Counted from the stretch's first letter, positions 8,761 to 17,602 are shown. The stretch is DNA of 64,000 nucleotides from Halomarina pelagica (GCF_024228315.1 NZ_CP100454.1:558001-622000); one strand, 5' to 3'. Notes: generated from the sequence alone by a model not told the origin. Made by a program: numbers and translations.

Positions 8761-9396
8761 TCAGGCGAGGTGCTCGGCGAACCAGTCGGCGGCCGCGTCC
8801 GCCACCTCCTCCAGTTCCCCCGGCCCCTCGAAGAGGTGGCCCGCCCCCTCGACGACGTGGAGTTCCCGCTCGCCCGCGAGTTCGTCGTACGCTTCCCGGT
8901 TGAGGTCGAGCACCTGCGCGTCCGCGCCGCCCACGACGAACAGCGTCGGCGCGGCGATCCGGTCGAGGGCGTCGGCGGCGAGGTCCACCCGCCCGCCGCG
9001 CGAGACGACCGCCCCGACGTCCTCCCGGCGCGCCGCGGCGCGCAGCGCCGACGCCGCGCCCGTGCTCGACCCGAAGTAACCGTACCGGAGGTCGGCCGTT
9101 CCCTCGCGGCCGTCGAGCCACTCGGTCACGGCGACGAGCCGGTCGGTCAACAGCGGGACGTCGAACCGGTTCTCGTAGACCCGGTCCTCCTCCTCGGTGA
9201 GCAGGTCGAAGAGGAGCGTCCCGAGGCCGCGCTCGCGGAGCGTCTCCGCGACGAAGTTGTTGCGCGGGCTCTTGCGGCTGCTCCCGCTGCCGTGGGAGAA
9301 GACGACGAGTCCGGAGGCGTCCGGCGGGACGACGAGTTCCCCCTCCAGTTCGACGCCGTCGACGGGAATCGCGACGAGCGAATCGTTCCCGGTCAT
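8761..9396 (-). CDS. Alpha/beta hydrolase (dienelactone-hydrolase-like)
   Basis: 211 residues. The oxyanion region VVFSHGSGSS, nucleophile elbow GSSTG (in YFGSSTGAA, about residue 105), acid Asp in VVGGADAQVLDL and catalytic His in GAGHLFEGPGE form a full alpha/beta-hydrolase triad. Short length and the SGSSRKSPRNN segment after strand 3 resemble the dienelactone hydrolase/KAT-like group often annotated next to phosphoribosyltransferase domains. The start at 9396 is chosen over 9420 because the upstream residues are not conserved-looking. It converges with the FAD oxidoreductase. Confidence 0.82.
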   Translation of the reverse strand: MTGNDSLVAIPVDGVELEGELVVPPDASGLVVFSHGSGSSRKSPRNNFVAETLRERGLGTLLFDLLTEEEDRVYENRFDVPLLTDRLVAVTEWLDGREGTADLRYGYFGSSTGAASALRAAARREDVGAVVSRGGRVDLAADALDRIAAPTLFVVGGADAQVLDLNREAYDELAGERELHVVEGAGHLFEGPGELEEVADAAADWFAEHLA

Positions 9397-9443
9397 GGCG
9401 CGTGATCCTTGTCCCCACACGTCGGTAAGCGTTCGCCCGGCGG

Positions 9444-9524
9444 TGCGGGGCGGTGAGGGGCGAGGCGGGGCGGTACGAGGCGGCGGGAGGAGTCGGGAGA
9501 GGCAGGGGTTGGGAGAGGCAGGGA
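9444..9524 (+). repeat. G-rich tract with imperfect short tandem repeats
   Basis: The gap between two minus-strand genes carries three GGGG runs with 6-nt spacers plus a further GGG, and then gggagaggcaggg twice (about 9495-9507 and 9512-9524). It could form a G-quadruplex on the plus strand. No gene is visible here. Transcripts of the flanking genes would read the C-rich strand. Confidence 0.45.
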
Positions 9525-9546
9525 TCGACGGCGGCGCGTCGGGGCC

Positions 9547-10173
9547 TCAGGGCCGTCCGGCGAACTCGACGAACGCCCGCAGTCGCTCGCTCGCGTCCTC
9601 GGTGACCGACGCGCCGTGGTAGAGCAGGGCCGCGTCGAAGTCGTAGTCGAGGAGGCGCTCCAGGGACGCCTCCGCCCGGTGGAGGTCGTCGGTGTACACC
9701 GCGGGCGGGAGGAGGAAGTAGCCCGCCGGGAGGCCGCGCTGGTCCGACCCGCTCGCCGCGTCGCCCAGTACCGCCAGCGATCGCCCCTCGTCGACGAGCG
9801 CGTGGTGGTCGTCGCGGTGGCCGGGCGTGTGGACGGCGACGAAGTCGCCGACGCGGTCGCCGTCGCCGTAGCGGTGGTCCGGGTCGCGTTCCACGTCGGG
9901 GTCGCTCTGCTCCGGGAGGTAGGTCTCGACGGCGTAGCGGTCGGCCACCGCGTCGAACCCGCCGACGTGGTCGCCGTCGGCGTGGGTGACGACGAGCCGT
10001 CCGGGCGTCACGCCGGTCGCCTCAATCTCCGCGAACAGGGCGTCCGCCGTGTCGGGGAACCCGCAGTCGAAGAGGGTCGGGGTCTCGCCGTCGACGAGGA
10101 ACGCGCGGTAGCGCGCGCCGTTCCGCTCGGCGACGGTCAGGTCGTACACGTCGGGGAGGAGTTCCGTGGCCAT
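9547..10173 (-). CDS. MBL-fold metallo-hydrolase (glyoxalase II-like)
   Basis: 208 residues. The metal motif reads VVTHADGDHVGG (HxDxDH, the second position being Asp), followed by HTPGHRDDHHAL, the Asp of VLGDAASGSD, and LLYHGASV. The compact size and lack of extra domains fit the glyoxalase II/lactonase-type subgroup. Like the protein encoded at 6969-7652 it has Asp where the canonical motif has His, so both belong to the same unusual subclass. No operon partner is evident; the next gene on this strand is separated by a G-rich gap. Confidence 0.82.
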   Translation of the reverse strand: MATELLPDVYDLTVAERNGARYRAFLVDGETPTLFDCGFPDTADALFAEIEATGVTPGRLVVTHADGDHVGGFDAVADRYAVETYLPEQSDPDVERDPDHRYGDGDRVGDFVAVHTPGHRDDHHALVDEGRSLAVLGDAASGSDQRGLPAGYFLLPPAVYTDDLHRAEASLERLLDYDFDAALLYHGASVTEDASERLRAFVEFAGRP

Positions 10174-10275
10174 GGCCGTGGCTCGCCGTTCGCGCCGGGG
10201 ACGTTAAACCCTACGCGCCGCTCGTCGGTCCGCGTCGAAAGAATGGGGTATCGTGGTGTAGTTGCGCTCGCCGAG

Positions 10276-10470
10276 TTACAGCCGCTGGAGGTTCTTCGCG
10301 CGCGGGCCCTTGTCGGCCTGCACGATGTCGAACTCCACTTCCTGTCCCTCTTCGAGGTCCGGACCGCCAACATCTTCCATGTGGAAGAAAACGTCGTCGT
10401 CCGCGTCGTCGCTCTCGATGAAACCGTAGCCGCCCGTGTCGTTGAAGAAGGCGACCTTACCTTTAGCCAT
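10276..10470 (-). CDS. Cold-shock domain protein (CspA family)
   Basis: 64 residues, the normal size for a single cold-shock domain. RNP1 (GGYGFIE) and RNP2 (DVFFHM) single-stranded nucleic-acid-binding motifs are both present, along with the terminal KGPRAKNLQRL. It binds RNA or ssDNA and acts as an RNA chaperone. The start MAKGKVAFFND at 10470 is the standard family start; longer in-frame extension is spurious. It is divergent from rqcH, sharing a 141-nt intergenic region. Confidence 0.95.
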   Translation of the reverse strand: MAKGKVAFFNDTGGYGFIESDDADDDVFFHMEDVGGPDLEEGQEVEFDIVQADKGPRAKNLQRL

Positions 10471-10493
10471 TACCTGTGGTCGTCGTTCGTGCA

Positions 10494-10525
10494 CCCCCAT
10501 AACAGTTGCGAAGCGCTCGCGAGCG
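10494..10525. promoter_or_regulatory. csp/rqcH divergent promoter region with 12-nt palindrome
   Basis: cgctcgcgagcg at 10514-10525 is a perfect palindrome. The adjacent ataacag at about 10498 is TATA-like for the minus-strand csp gene (25-30 nt upstream of its start), and ttgcgaa occurs both at about 10505 and 10547. This could be an operator for the divergent pair. Confidence 0.3.
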
Positions 10526-10611
10526 TGACTGACGGTGTCACCCACTTGCGAACGGCGGTCGCCACCGCGGCAAACGACACGCCTTTTCGCCTCGCACGTT
10601 CACGACACCGT

Positions 10612-12807
10612 ATGGATCGAAAGCGGGAACTCACGAGCGTCGACTGCGCGGCCCTCGTCACGGAACTCGGGGCGTACGAGGGCGCGAAGGTCGACAAGGC
10701 CTACCTCTACGGGGAGGACCTCCTGCGGCTCAAGCTCCGGGACTACGACGAGGGGCGACTGGAGCTGCTCGTCGAGGTGGGCGACGTGAAGCGCGCTCAC
10801 CTCGTCGCCCCCGAGCGCGTCCCCGACGCGCCGGGGCGGCCCCCGAACTTCGCGATGATGCTGCGCAATCGCATCTCCGGCGCGGACTTCGCGGGCGTCG
10901 AGCAGTTCGGCTTCGACCGCATCCTCACGTTCCACTTCGAGCGCCCCGACGGTGACACCTACGTCGTCGCGGAGCTGTTCGGCGAGGGCAACATCGCCGT
11001 CCTCGACGAGAATCGCGAGGTGATGGGCTGCCTGGAGACCATCCGCCTGAAGTCGCGCACCGTCGCCCCCGGCGCGCTCTACGAATACCCCTCCGCCCGG
11101 CTCGATCCCTTCGCCCTCGACGAGGACGGGTTCGCGGCGCGGATGGAGGAGTCTGACACCGACGTGGTTCGGACGCTCGCCACCCTGCTCAACTTCGGCG
11201 GGCTCTGGGCCGAGGAGCTGTGCACCCGCGCGGGCGTCGCGAAGACGAAGGACATCGCGGACGCCACCGAGGAGGACTACGCGCGCCTGTTCGACGCCGC
11301 CGAGCGCCTGGAGACGACCCTCCGGACGGGCGCGTTCGACCCGCGGGTCTACTACGCCGACCCCGACGGTGGCGGTGACGGGAGCGGGGACGGCGCGGCC
11401 GATGCTGATGACGCGGGTGACGGGAGTGGGGAAAACGTGGAGCCGATCCGCGTGGACGCGACGCCGCTCCCCCTGGAGGAGCGCGAGGGCCAGCGCGCCG
11501 AGGTCTTCCCCAACTTCAACGCCGCCCTGGACGACTACTTCTACCACTACGAGGAGGAGGTCGGTGCGGGCGGCGGCGGGGCGAGCGGACGGCCCGACTT
11601 CGAGGAGGAGATCGCGAAGTACGAGCGCATCGTCACCCAGCAGGAGGGGGCGATCGAGGGGTTCGACGAGCAGGCCCAGGAGGAGCGCGAGAAGGCGGAG
11701 TTGCTCTACGCGCGCTACGACCTCGTCGACGAGGTGCTCTCCGCGATCCGGTCGGCCCGCGAGGAGGACGTGCCGTGGGACGACATCGCCGCCCGCTTCG
11801 AGGAGGGCCGGGAGCGCGGCATCGCCGCAGCCGAGGCCGTCGAGGACGTCGACGGGTCGAACGCCCGCGTCACGCTCGACCTCGACGGGACGCGCGTCAC
11901 GCTCGACGCGACGACGGGCGTCGAGAAGAACGCAGACCGGCTGTACCGGGAGGCGAAACGCGTCGAGGAGAAGAAGGAGGGCGCGCTCGAGGCCATCGAG
12001 GACACGCGGGAGCAACTCGCGGCCGTGAAGGAGCGACGCGACCGGTGGGAGGCCGAGGACGCGGACGAAGCGGGCGATCGGGGAGGCGAGGAGGGCGACG
12101 GCGAGGACGAGCCGGTCGACTGGCTCTCGCGAGCGTCGGTCCCCGTCCGTCGCAACGAGCAGTGGTACGAGCGTTTCCGGTGGTTCCGGACGAGCGACGG
12201 CTTCCTCGTGCTCGGCGGGCGCAACGCCGACCAGAACGAGGAACTCGTGAAGAAGTACACCGAGCGCGGCGACCTGTTCTTCCACACGCAGGCCCCCGGC
12301 GCGCCGGTGACGATCCTCAAGGCGACCGAACCGAGCGAGGCCGCCCGCGACGTCGACGTCCCCGAGCGGAGCCGCGAGGAGGCCGCCCAGTTCGCCGTCT
12401 CCTACTCCTCCGTCTGGAAGGACGGCCACTTCGCGGGCGACGTCTACATGGCCCACCCGGATCAGGTGTCGAAGACCCCCGAGAGCGGCGAGTACGTCGA
12501 GAAGGGGTCGTTCGTCGTCCGCGGCGACCGCACCTACTACGAGGACACGCCGGTCGGGGTGAGCGTGGGAATCGCCTGCGAACCGCAGACGCAGGTGATC
12601 GGCGGGCCGCCGAGCGCGATCGAACCGCGCGCCGCGACGAGCATCCGGGTCGAACCGGGACGCTACGCCCAGAACGACGCCGCGAAGCTCCTCTACCGGG
12701 AGTTCCGCGAGCGCTTCGCCGACACCTCCTTCGTCCGGAAGGTGGCCAGCCCCGACCTGATCCAGGAGTTCCTCCCGCCAGGCGGCAGTCGTATCGTCGA
12801 GGGGTGA
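10612..12807 (+). CDS. rqcH: Ribosome quality-control protein RqcH (NEMF/Rqc2 family)
   Basis: 731 residues. The NFACT-N domain (about 1-250, with FAMMLRNRISGA and LLRLKLRDYD), a helix-hairpin-helix and coiled-coil middle (about 320-480), and the NFACT-R domain (WYERFRWFRTSDGFLVLGGR, about 515-535, then DLFFHTQAPGAP) are in the family order. RqcH binds dissociated 50S subunits carrying peptidyl-tRNA and recruits tRNA-Ala to add C-terminal alanine tails, marking the stalled product. An acidic glycine-rich insert lies around residues 250-280. The ATG at 10612 matches the family N-terminus; a much longer in-frame extension is antisense to csp and an MBL gene and is rejected. TATA-like ccttttcg is 25-30 nt upstream. 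Confidence 0.95.
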   Translation: MDRKRELTSVDCAALVTELGAYEGAKVDKAYLYGEDLLRLKLRDYDEGRLELLVEVGDVKRAHLVAPERVPDAPGRPPNFAMMLRNRISGADFAGVEQFGFDRILTFHFERPDGDTYVVAELFGEGNIAVLDENREVMGCLETIRLKSRTVAPGALYEYPSARLDPFALDEDGFAARMEESDTDVVRTLATLLNFGGLWAEELCTRAGVAKTKDIADATEEDYARLFDAAERLETTLRTGAFDPRVYYADPDGGGDGSGDGAADADDAGDGSGENVEPIRVDATPLPLEEREGQRAEVFPNFNAALDDYFYHYEEEVGAGGGGASGRPDFEEEIAKYERIVTQQEGAIEGFDEQAQEEREKAELLYARYDLVDEVLSAIRSAREEDVPWDDIAARFEEGRERGIAAAEAVEDVDGSNARVTLDLDGTRVTLDATTGVEKNADRLYREAKRVEEKKEGALEAIEDTREQLAAVKERRDRWEAEDADEAGDRGGEEGDGEDEPVDWLSRASVPVRRNEQWYERFRWFRTSDGFLVLGGRNADQNEELVKKYTERGDLFFHTQAPGAPVTILKATEPSEAARDVDVPERSREEAAQFAVSYSSVWKDGHFAGDVYMAHPDQVSKTPESGEYVEKGSFVVRGDRTYYEDTPVGVSVGIACEPQTQVIGGPPSAIEPRAATSIRVEPGRYAQNDAAKLLYREFRERFADTSFVRKVASPDLIQEFLPPGGSRIVEG

Positions 12808-12873
12808 GCGGCTGCCGATAGCCGCCCGGGGACCGGACAACGGCCGAGAAGCTCCGCCCAACTATCAACACAG

Positions 12874-12880
12874 TTTATAT
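12874..12880 (+). promoter_or_regulatory. TATA box upstream of the DUF4013 gene
   Basis: tttatat at 12874-12880 predicts a start near 12903 and hence a leader of roughly 78 nt before the ATG at 12981. A Shine-Dalgarno-like ggtgat at 12971-12976, 4 nt before that ATG, fits a leadered transcript. Confidence 0.5.
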
Positions 12881-12980
12881 TCTCACACGCCAATGGGTAT
12901 CCGTTGATTATGACCGCGGAGTGACGGGTCTATCCCCTCGCTGGGGGTTCCACGTCCCGGGTCGTACAACGGTGATACCA

Positions 12981-13670
12981 ATGATAACAGAAGCACTCAC
13001 CTACCTGCGCCGGAGCGACAGCGCGGCCCGGACCGTCGTCATCGGGATACTCCTGTCGTTCCTGAGTTTCCTCGTCATCCCGGCGTTCCTCGTCATGGGG
13101 TACACCGTTCGGGTCATCCGGGCGGCGCTCACGGACGACGAACCGCCCGTGTTCGACGAGTGGGGGAACCTCTTCGTGGACGGCCTGAAGGCGTTCCTCA
13201 TCGGCGTCGGGTACTTCGTCATCCCCGTCGCGTTCGTCGTCCTGGCGGTCGGGGCCGACCTCGTCGTCGCCAACGTCAGCGGTCTCGCGGGCGGGATCCT
13301 CGGCGCGATCCTCGCGGTCGTCGGCATCGTCCTGGTGCTGGCGCTCTGGTACGTGTTCCCCGTCGGCCTGGCCCGCTTCGCGCGGACCGGCCGGATGGGT
13401 AGCGCGTTCCAGTTCGGCGAGATCCGGCCCGTCGCCCTGACGAGCACCTACGCGGTCGCGTGGCTGCTCGCGCTCGTCGTGAGCGCCGTCGCCGGCGCGG
13501 TGTCGAACTGGCTGTTCAGCCTCTCGCTGCTCGGCGTCGAGACGCTCCTCGCGCTCGGGCTGACGTTCTACGCCGGCGTCGTGGCCGCGTACCTCTACGG
13601 GCGCGGCGTGGGCGAGGCGACCCCCCTCGAACCCGCCCCCGAGGAGCCGAGCGGCCGACCCGCGGCCTGA
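12981..13670 (+). CDS. DUF4013 membrane protein
   Basis: 229 residues with about five hydrophobic segments. The N-terminus (ALTYLRRSDSAARTVVIGI) and the following GYTVRVIRAALTDDEPP are the signature of DUF4013, a haloarchaeal/methanogen integral membrane family of unknown function. The start at 12981 has an SD-like ggtgat directly before it; the upstream in-frame start at 12921 lacks support. A related membrane protein follows after 33 nt, so the two may be cotranscribed or derive from a duplication. Confidence 0.82.
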   Translation: MITEALTYLRRSDSAARTVVIGILLSFLSFLVIPAFLVMGYTVRVIRAALTDDEPPVFDEWGNLFVDGLKAFLIGVGYFVIPVAFVVLAVGADLVVANVSGLAGGILGAILAVVGIVLVLALWYVFPVGLARFARTGRMGSAFQFGEIRPVALTSTYAVAWLLALVVSAVAGAVSNWLFSLSLLGVETLLALGLTFYAGVVAAYLYGRGVGEATPLEPAPEEPSGRPAA

Positions 13671-13703
13671 AGGCTTTATCACCCCCCTCCGTCATTTTCA
13701 GTC

Positions 13704-14705
13704 GTGTTCCGCGACGCCCTGCTGTATCCGCTCTCCGGTCCCTCAGCCGCCGGTTCGTACCTCCTCGGCGGCGTCCTCCGACTCGTCTCGACGATCTCCG
13801 ACGTCGCCGTGCTCCTCGTCTCCGTCGCCCTCGCGACGGCGACGGTCGACGCACCCGCCGGATCGCCACCGCTCTCCCCCACGGTTCTCGTCGTCGCGCT
13901 CGCGTTCTTCCTCGGCCTCTCGCTCGTCGCGCGGGTGGCGTTTCGCGGCTACGCGGTCGCCGTCGCCCGCGAGGTGGCGGGCGCGCCGTCTCCCGTCGCC
14001 CCCTCGATCCGGGCGTTCGTCCGCCTCGGCGACGCGGCCCGCTCGGTCGGCGTGCTCCTCGCGTACCTGCTCCCGGCGCTCTCGCTCGGCGGCCTCGCCG
14101 CCCTCACGGTGACGATCGACGCGGGCGGCGACCTCGACGTCGTCGTCGAGACCGTCGGGGCGCTCGCGCTCCTCCTCGGGTTGCTCGCCGGCCTCCTCGC
14201 CGCGTACCTCGTCCCCGTGGCGATGGTCCGGTTCGCCCACGAGGGCGGGATCCGGGCGGCGTTCGACCTCTCTGCGGTCCGGGCGGCGGCCTTCACCGAG
14301 GACTACGTCGTCGGCTGGGCGATGGCCGCGGGCGTCGTCGTCGTGCTCGTCCCGCTGGCGCTGCTGCTCTACGCCCTCTTCCTCGTCGGCGTCGTCGTCC
14401 ACTTCCACCTGAACGTCACCGTCCGCTACCTCCTGGCGCGGTCGGCGAGCGCGGCGCTCGGCTACGAACCCGGGACGGCGACCGCGCCGTCGGGTTCGGC
14501 CCGTCAGCGGCGGAACGCGGGAGGATCGTCCGACGAGGAGTCCGCAGACGAGGTGCCGGCCGACGAGGTGTCGCTCGACGACACGGCCTCCGCCCGCGCG
14601 GCGGCCGAGGCCGACTGGCGCGGGACCCGGCCCGAACCGAGCGAACTCGACCCGGCGGTGTCCGAGGACGACCCCGCGGCCGAGGAGTTCCGCAGGCGAC
14701 GGTGA
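13704..14705 (+). CDS. DUF4013-like membrane protein
   Basis: 333 residues starting GTG. Two hydrophobic helices near residues 30-80, then a cytoplasmic loop with VARVAFRGYAVAVAREVA and further helices near 110-140, 145-175 and 205-235, followed by an acidic soluble tail of about 90 residues. The loop pattern parallels GYTVRVIRAALT of the preceding gene, so it looks like a diverged paralogue. TATA-like gctttatca at about 13673-13680 lies 24-31 nt upstream of the GTG, suggesting its own leaderless transcript. Function unknown. Confidence 0.7.
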   Translation: MFRDALLYPLSGPSAAGSYLLGGVLRLVSTISDVAVLLVSVALATATVDAPAGSPPLSPTVLVVALAFFLGLSLVARVAFRGYAVAVAREVAGAPSPVAPSIRAFVRLGDAARSVGVLLAYLLPALSLGGLAALTVTIDAGGDLDVVVETVGALALLLGLLAGLLAAYLVPVAMVRFAHEGGIRAAFDLSAVRAAAFTEDYVVGWAMAAGVVVVLVPLALLLYALFLVGVVVHFHLNVTVRYLLARSASAALGYEPGTATAPSGSARQRRNAGGSSDEESADEVPADEVSLDDTASARAAAEADWRGTRPEPSELDPAVSEDDPAAEEFRRRR

Positions 14706-14785
14706 CGGCAATCGCGCCCTTCGTCCCCTCTCCCGACCGGTGATCGGCGCGGCGAAAAACGGGAAGTTCGGTGGGGCGGTAGCCG

Positions 14786-15847
14786 TCAGAACTGGTCGAT
14801 GACCGGGATGCCGACGGTCCCGAAGTCGGTCATCGCGGAGAGCTTCTCGGAGACGTCCTCCAGGCCGACCGTCTCGCTGACGACGGCGCTCGGGTCGAGT
14901 TTGCCCGTGGCGACCATGCGGAAGATCTCGTCGTAGCGCGTCGGCGGCATGCCGAGCGAGCCGATGAACTCGATCTCCTGCATGACCATCGCGTCGGTCG
15001 GCAGGGACACCATCCCCTGTTCCTCCTCCGTCGTGAGACCGATCTGGAGGTGCTGGCCGCGGCGACCGAGGCTCAGCACGGAGTTCTGGCAGGTGGTGGC
15101 GATGCCGAGCGCGTCGACGGAGACGTTCGCGCCGCGGTCGGTGATGGCCTGTACCTCGCCGGGGACGTCCTCGACGTCGCCGGCGTTGACGGTCTCCGTC
15201 GCGCCGAGCGACGTCGCCTTCTCCAGCTTCTCGTCCATGAGGTCGACGGCGACGACGTTCGCGCCCAGCGCGTTCGCGATGTGGACTGCGGAGAGGCCGA
15301 CGCCGCCGCAGCCGTGGACCGCCACCCAGTCGCCCGCGCCCACGTCGGCGCGGTGGGCCAGCCCGTGGAACGCCGTCATGAACCGGCAGCCGAGGCCGGC
15401 CATGTCGACCGACGAGACGCCGTCGGGGAGGTGGACGAGGTTCTGGTCGGCGGCGGGGACGTGCAGTTCCTCCGCGAACGCCCCCTGGACCTGCTCGACG
15501 AACCCGAGGGGCATGACGTTCTCGCAGGTGTTCCCGTGGCCCGTGCGACACTCGATGCAGGTTCCGTCTCCGAGGTTGAACGGGATGGCGACGTGATCGC
15601 CCTCCTCGAAGCGCGTGACGTTCTCTCCGACCGCTATCACGCGGCCGGCCGGCTCGTGGCCGAGGATCTGTCCCTCCTGGGCCTGGATGCCGAGCCAGTC
15701 CCAGTCGCCCTGCCACCCGTGCCAGTCGGAGCGACAGATGCCGCAGGCCTCGGTCTCGACGACCGCCCCGTCCGGGGTGACCTGCGGGTCGTCTACCTCC
15801 TCGATCTCCAGCGGTTCGCCGTGCTCCTTGAGGACTGCTGCTCGCAT
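14786..15847 (-). CDS. Zinc-dependent alcohol dehydrogenase (MDR superfamily)
   Basis: 353 residues. Catalytic zinc residues are visible in ACGICRSDWHGW (Cys) and ILGHEPAGRV (His-Glu). The NAD(P)-binding GxGxxG is VHGCGGVGLSAVHIA near residue 175. The structural-zinc loop reads GDGTCIECRTGHGNTC: it retains three of the usual four cysteines, and the first is replaced by Asp, which may still serve as ligand. The family oxidises alcohols or polyols reversibly. The start at 15847 (MRAAVLKEHGEP) is the standard MDR N-terminus. It is divergent from pelA with 156 nt between them. Substrate is not predictable. Confidence 0.9.
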   Translation of the reverse strand: MRAAVLKEHGEPLEIEEVDDPQVTPDGAVVETEACGICRSDWHGWQGDWDWLGIQAQEGQILGHEPAGRVIAVGENVTRFEEGDHVAIPFNLGDGTCIECRTGHGNTCENVMPLGFVEQVQGAFAEELHVPAADQNLVHLPDGVSSVDMAGLGCRFMTAFHGLAHRADVGAGDWVAVHGCGGVGLSAVHIANALGANVVAVDLMDEKLEKATSLGATETVNAGDVEDVPGEVQAITDRGANVSVDALGIATTCQNSVLSLGRRGQHLQIGLTTEEEQGMVSLPTDAMVMQEIEFIGSLGMPPTRYDEIFRMVATGKLDPSAVVSETVGLEDVSEKLSAMTDFGTVGIPVIDQF

Positions 15848-16003
15848 AGCACCTGGTAATCGATAACGAGCGCCATAAGCGTATCCTCGAACGCCGTGAC
15901 TGTCTCCGCGCTGTGTGATAGAAGCGACCGCGCCGGTCGGCCGGACCGACGGTTCGCGCGCGGGATAGCAGGGCACTTACCGGGGGACCGCCCAGTACCC
16001 GCC

Positions 16004-17071
16004 ATGCGAATCGCCGACCGTCAGCGCGTCGAGGGGGGACGAGAGCGGATAACGGTCGTCCCGGAGACGCTCGACGACCTCTGGCACCTCAGCTACGTGC
16101 TCGAACCGGGCGACCTCGTCGGCGGCGACACGACCCGTCGGGTGCGCCGGGACGACGAGACCCTCCGCGACACGGGCGGCGAGCGCGAGCACATGTACGT
16201 CACCCTCGCGGTCGAGGAGACGGAGTTCGCGCGCTTCGCGAACCGCCTGCGCGTCTCCGGCGTCATCGAGGACTGCTCGCGGGAGGACCAGCTCGGCTTC
16301 CACCACACCCTCAACGTCGAGCAGAACGAGGAACTCGAGATCACGAAGCGCTGGAAGCCGGATCAGCTCGACCGCCTGAAGGAGGCCGAGGAGGCGACGG
16401 ACAACCCCGACGTCGCCATCGCGACCGTCGAGGAGGGCGCGGCGCACGTCCACACCGTCGCGCAGTACGGCGCGGAGGAGCGCACCTCGCTCTCGGGCGC
16501 GACCGGCAAGGGCGAGTACGCCCAGTCGCGCACGCAGCTGTTCGCCGAACTGACCGAGGTGCTCCGGCGGATGGACGCCGACGCGATCATCCTCGCCGGG
16601 CCGGGGTTCACGAAGCAGGACGCCTACAAGTACGTCGAGGAGAACGCCCCCGAGGTCGCAGAGCGGGTGACGATGGTCGACACGAGCGCCGTCGGCGACC
16701 GCGGCGTCCACGAGGTGCTGAAGCGCGGCGCGGTCGAGGACGTGCAGGCCGAGACGCGCATCGCGCGCGAGGCGGAACTCATCGACCGGCTGATGGCGGA
16801 GATCGCGGGCGGCGCGAAGGCGGCCTACGGCGTCGAGAGCGTCGCCGAGGCCGCCGAGTACGGCGCGGTCGAGACGCTGCTCGTGGTGGACGAGCGCCTC
16901 CGCGAGGAGCGCGGCGGCGAGGGTGAGTGGGAGGTCGACGCGAACGACCTGCTGGAGACGGTCGACCGGAAGGGCGGCGACGTGGTCGTCTTCTCCTCCG
17001 AGTTCGCGCCGGGCGAACAGCTGTCGAACCTCGGCGGGATCGCCGCGATCCTGCGGTACCGGCTGGAATGA
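16004..17071 (+). CDS. pelA: mRNA surveillance protein Pelota
   Basis: 355 residues with the three eRF1-like domains: N-terminal Sm-like domain (about 1-130, including [14 protein letters not shown]), central domain (about 135-260) and C-terminal L7Ae-like domain (about 265-355). The central domain lacks the GGQ of eRF1, as expected. Archaeal Pelota binds the empty A site of stalled ribosomes with aEF1A/ABCE1 and promotes subunit splitting. The start [12 protein letters not shown] at 16004 is the family start. It lies 3 kb from rqcH, which acts next in ribosome rescue, but the two are not in one operon. Confidence 0.95.
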   Translation: MRIADRQRVEGGRERITVVPETLDDLWHLSYVLEPGDLVGGDTTRRVRRDDETLRDTGGEREHMYVTLAVEETEFARFANRLRVSGVIEDCSREDQLGFHHTLNVEQNEELEITKRWKPDQLDRLKEAEEATDNPDVAIATVEEGAAHVHTVAQYGAEERTSLSGATGKGEYAQSRTQLFAELTEVLRRMDADAIILAGPGFTKQDAYKYVEENAPEVAERVTMVDTSAVGDRGVHEVLKRGAVEDVQAETRIAREAELIDRLMAEIAGGAKAAYGVESVAEAAEYGAVETLLVVDERLREERGGEGEWEVDANDLLETVDRKGGDVVVFSSEFAPGEQLSNLGGIAAILRYRLE

Positions 17072-17496
17072 CGTCATCCCCGGCGTAAACGCGGGGTGTT
17101 CCTCGCAGGACAGCGGGCCGTTCACCACGCCCTCGAAGGTGACGTCCGCTCCCCGCGTAGAGCGCACCGGGTTCGTACGCGGTGCGCGAGCCGCTCGCGC
17201 GGCGTCGCGGGTTCGGCGTCCTCGGAAACGCGTCGCGTTTCCGATGGGCTGTCCCACGACGACGGAGTCGTTCGTGGGGGCACGGAAGACGCAACGCGTC
17301 CTGTGAACGTCACGAGAGACGTGGTCTCTCCTTGCACTGCGGTCGATACCGACTCAACCTCCGAGGTCTGGACCCCCGACAGACACGGGCCGTGCCATCG
17401 GCCTGCCTGCCCGTCGTGTGGGACGAGACGGCTCCGTCGTCTCGTCATCACGAAAGACGCGTTAGTGGTAGACGTACCGTCTATAATCGACAGTTC

Positions 17497-17602
17497 GAAA
17501 GCCCCCGGGCGGTCGGCGGCTGCGACTCGCTGCGGTCCTCGCCTCACTCCGTTCGGCTGTGGTCCTTACGTCGTCTCGCTCGCCGACCGCCCGGCCCCTT
17601 TC
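17497..17602. repeat. Long inverted repeat (22-nt arms, 62-nt loop)
   Basis: Arms 17497-17518 and 17581-17602 are complementary at 19 of 22 positions; the inner 12 nt (gggcggtcggcg against cgccgaccgccc) are perfect and the three mismatches form a symmetric ccc/ccc internal loop. The loop holds a partial direct repeat (ctgcggtcct/ctgtggtcct). A transcript would form a very stable stem-loop on either strand. Confidence 0.75.

Noticed and set aside
9616-10611. Long N-terminal extension of rqcH in the same frame
   Set aside because: It runs antisense across the MBL and cold-shock genes and has no domain; the family start is at 10612.
13743-15716. Long minus-strand frame spanning DUF4013 and ADH genes
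   Set aside because: It overlaps two coherent genes in other frames and translates into Arg/Asp/Gly-rich sequence without motifs.
17122-17547. Minus-strand ORF in the gene-free segment
   Set aside because: Serine/threonine/arginine-rich translation without family-like motifs; overlaps inverted repeat structures; not supported as a protein.
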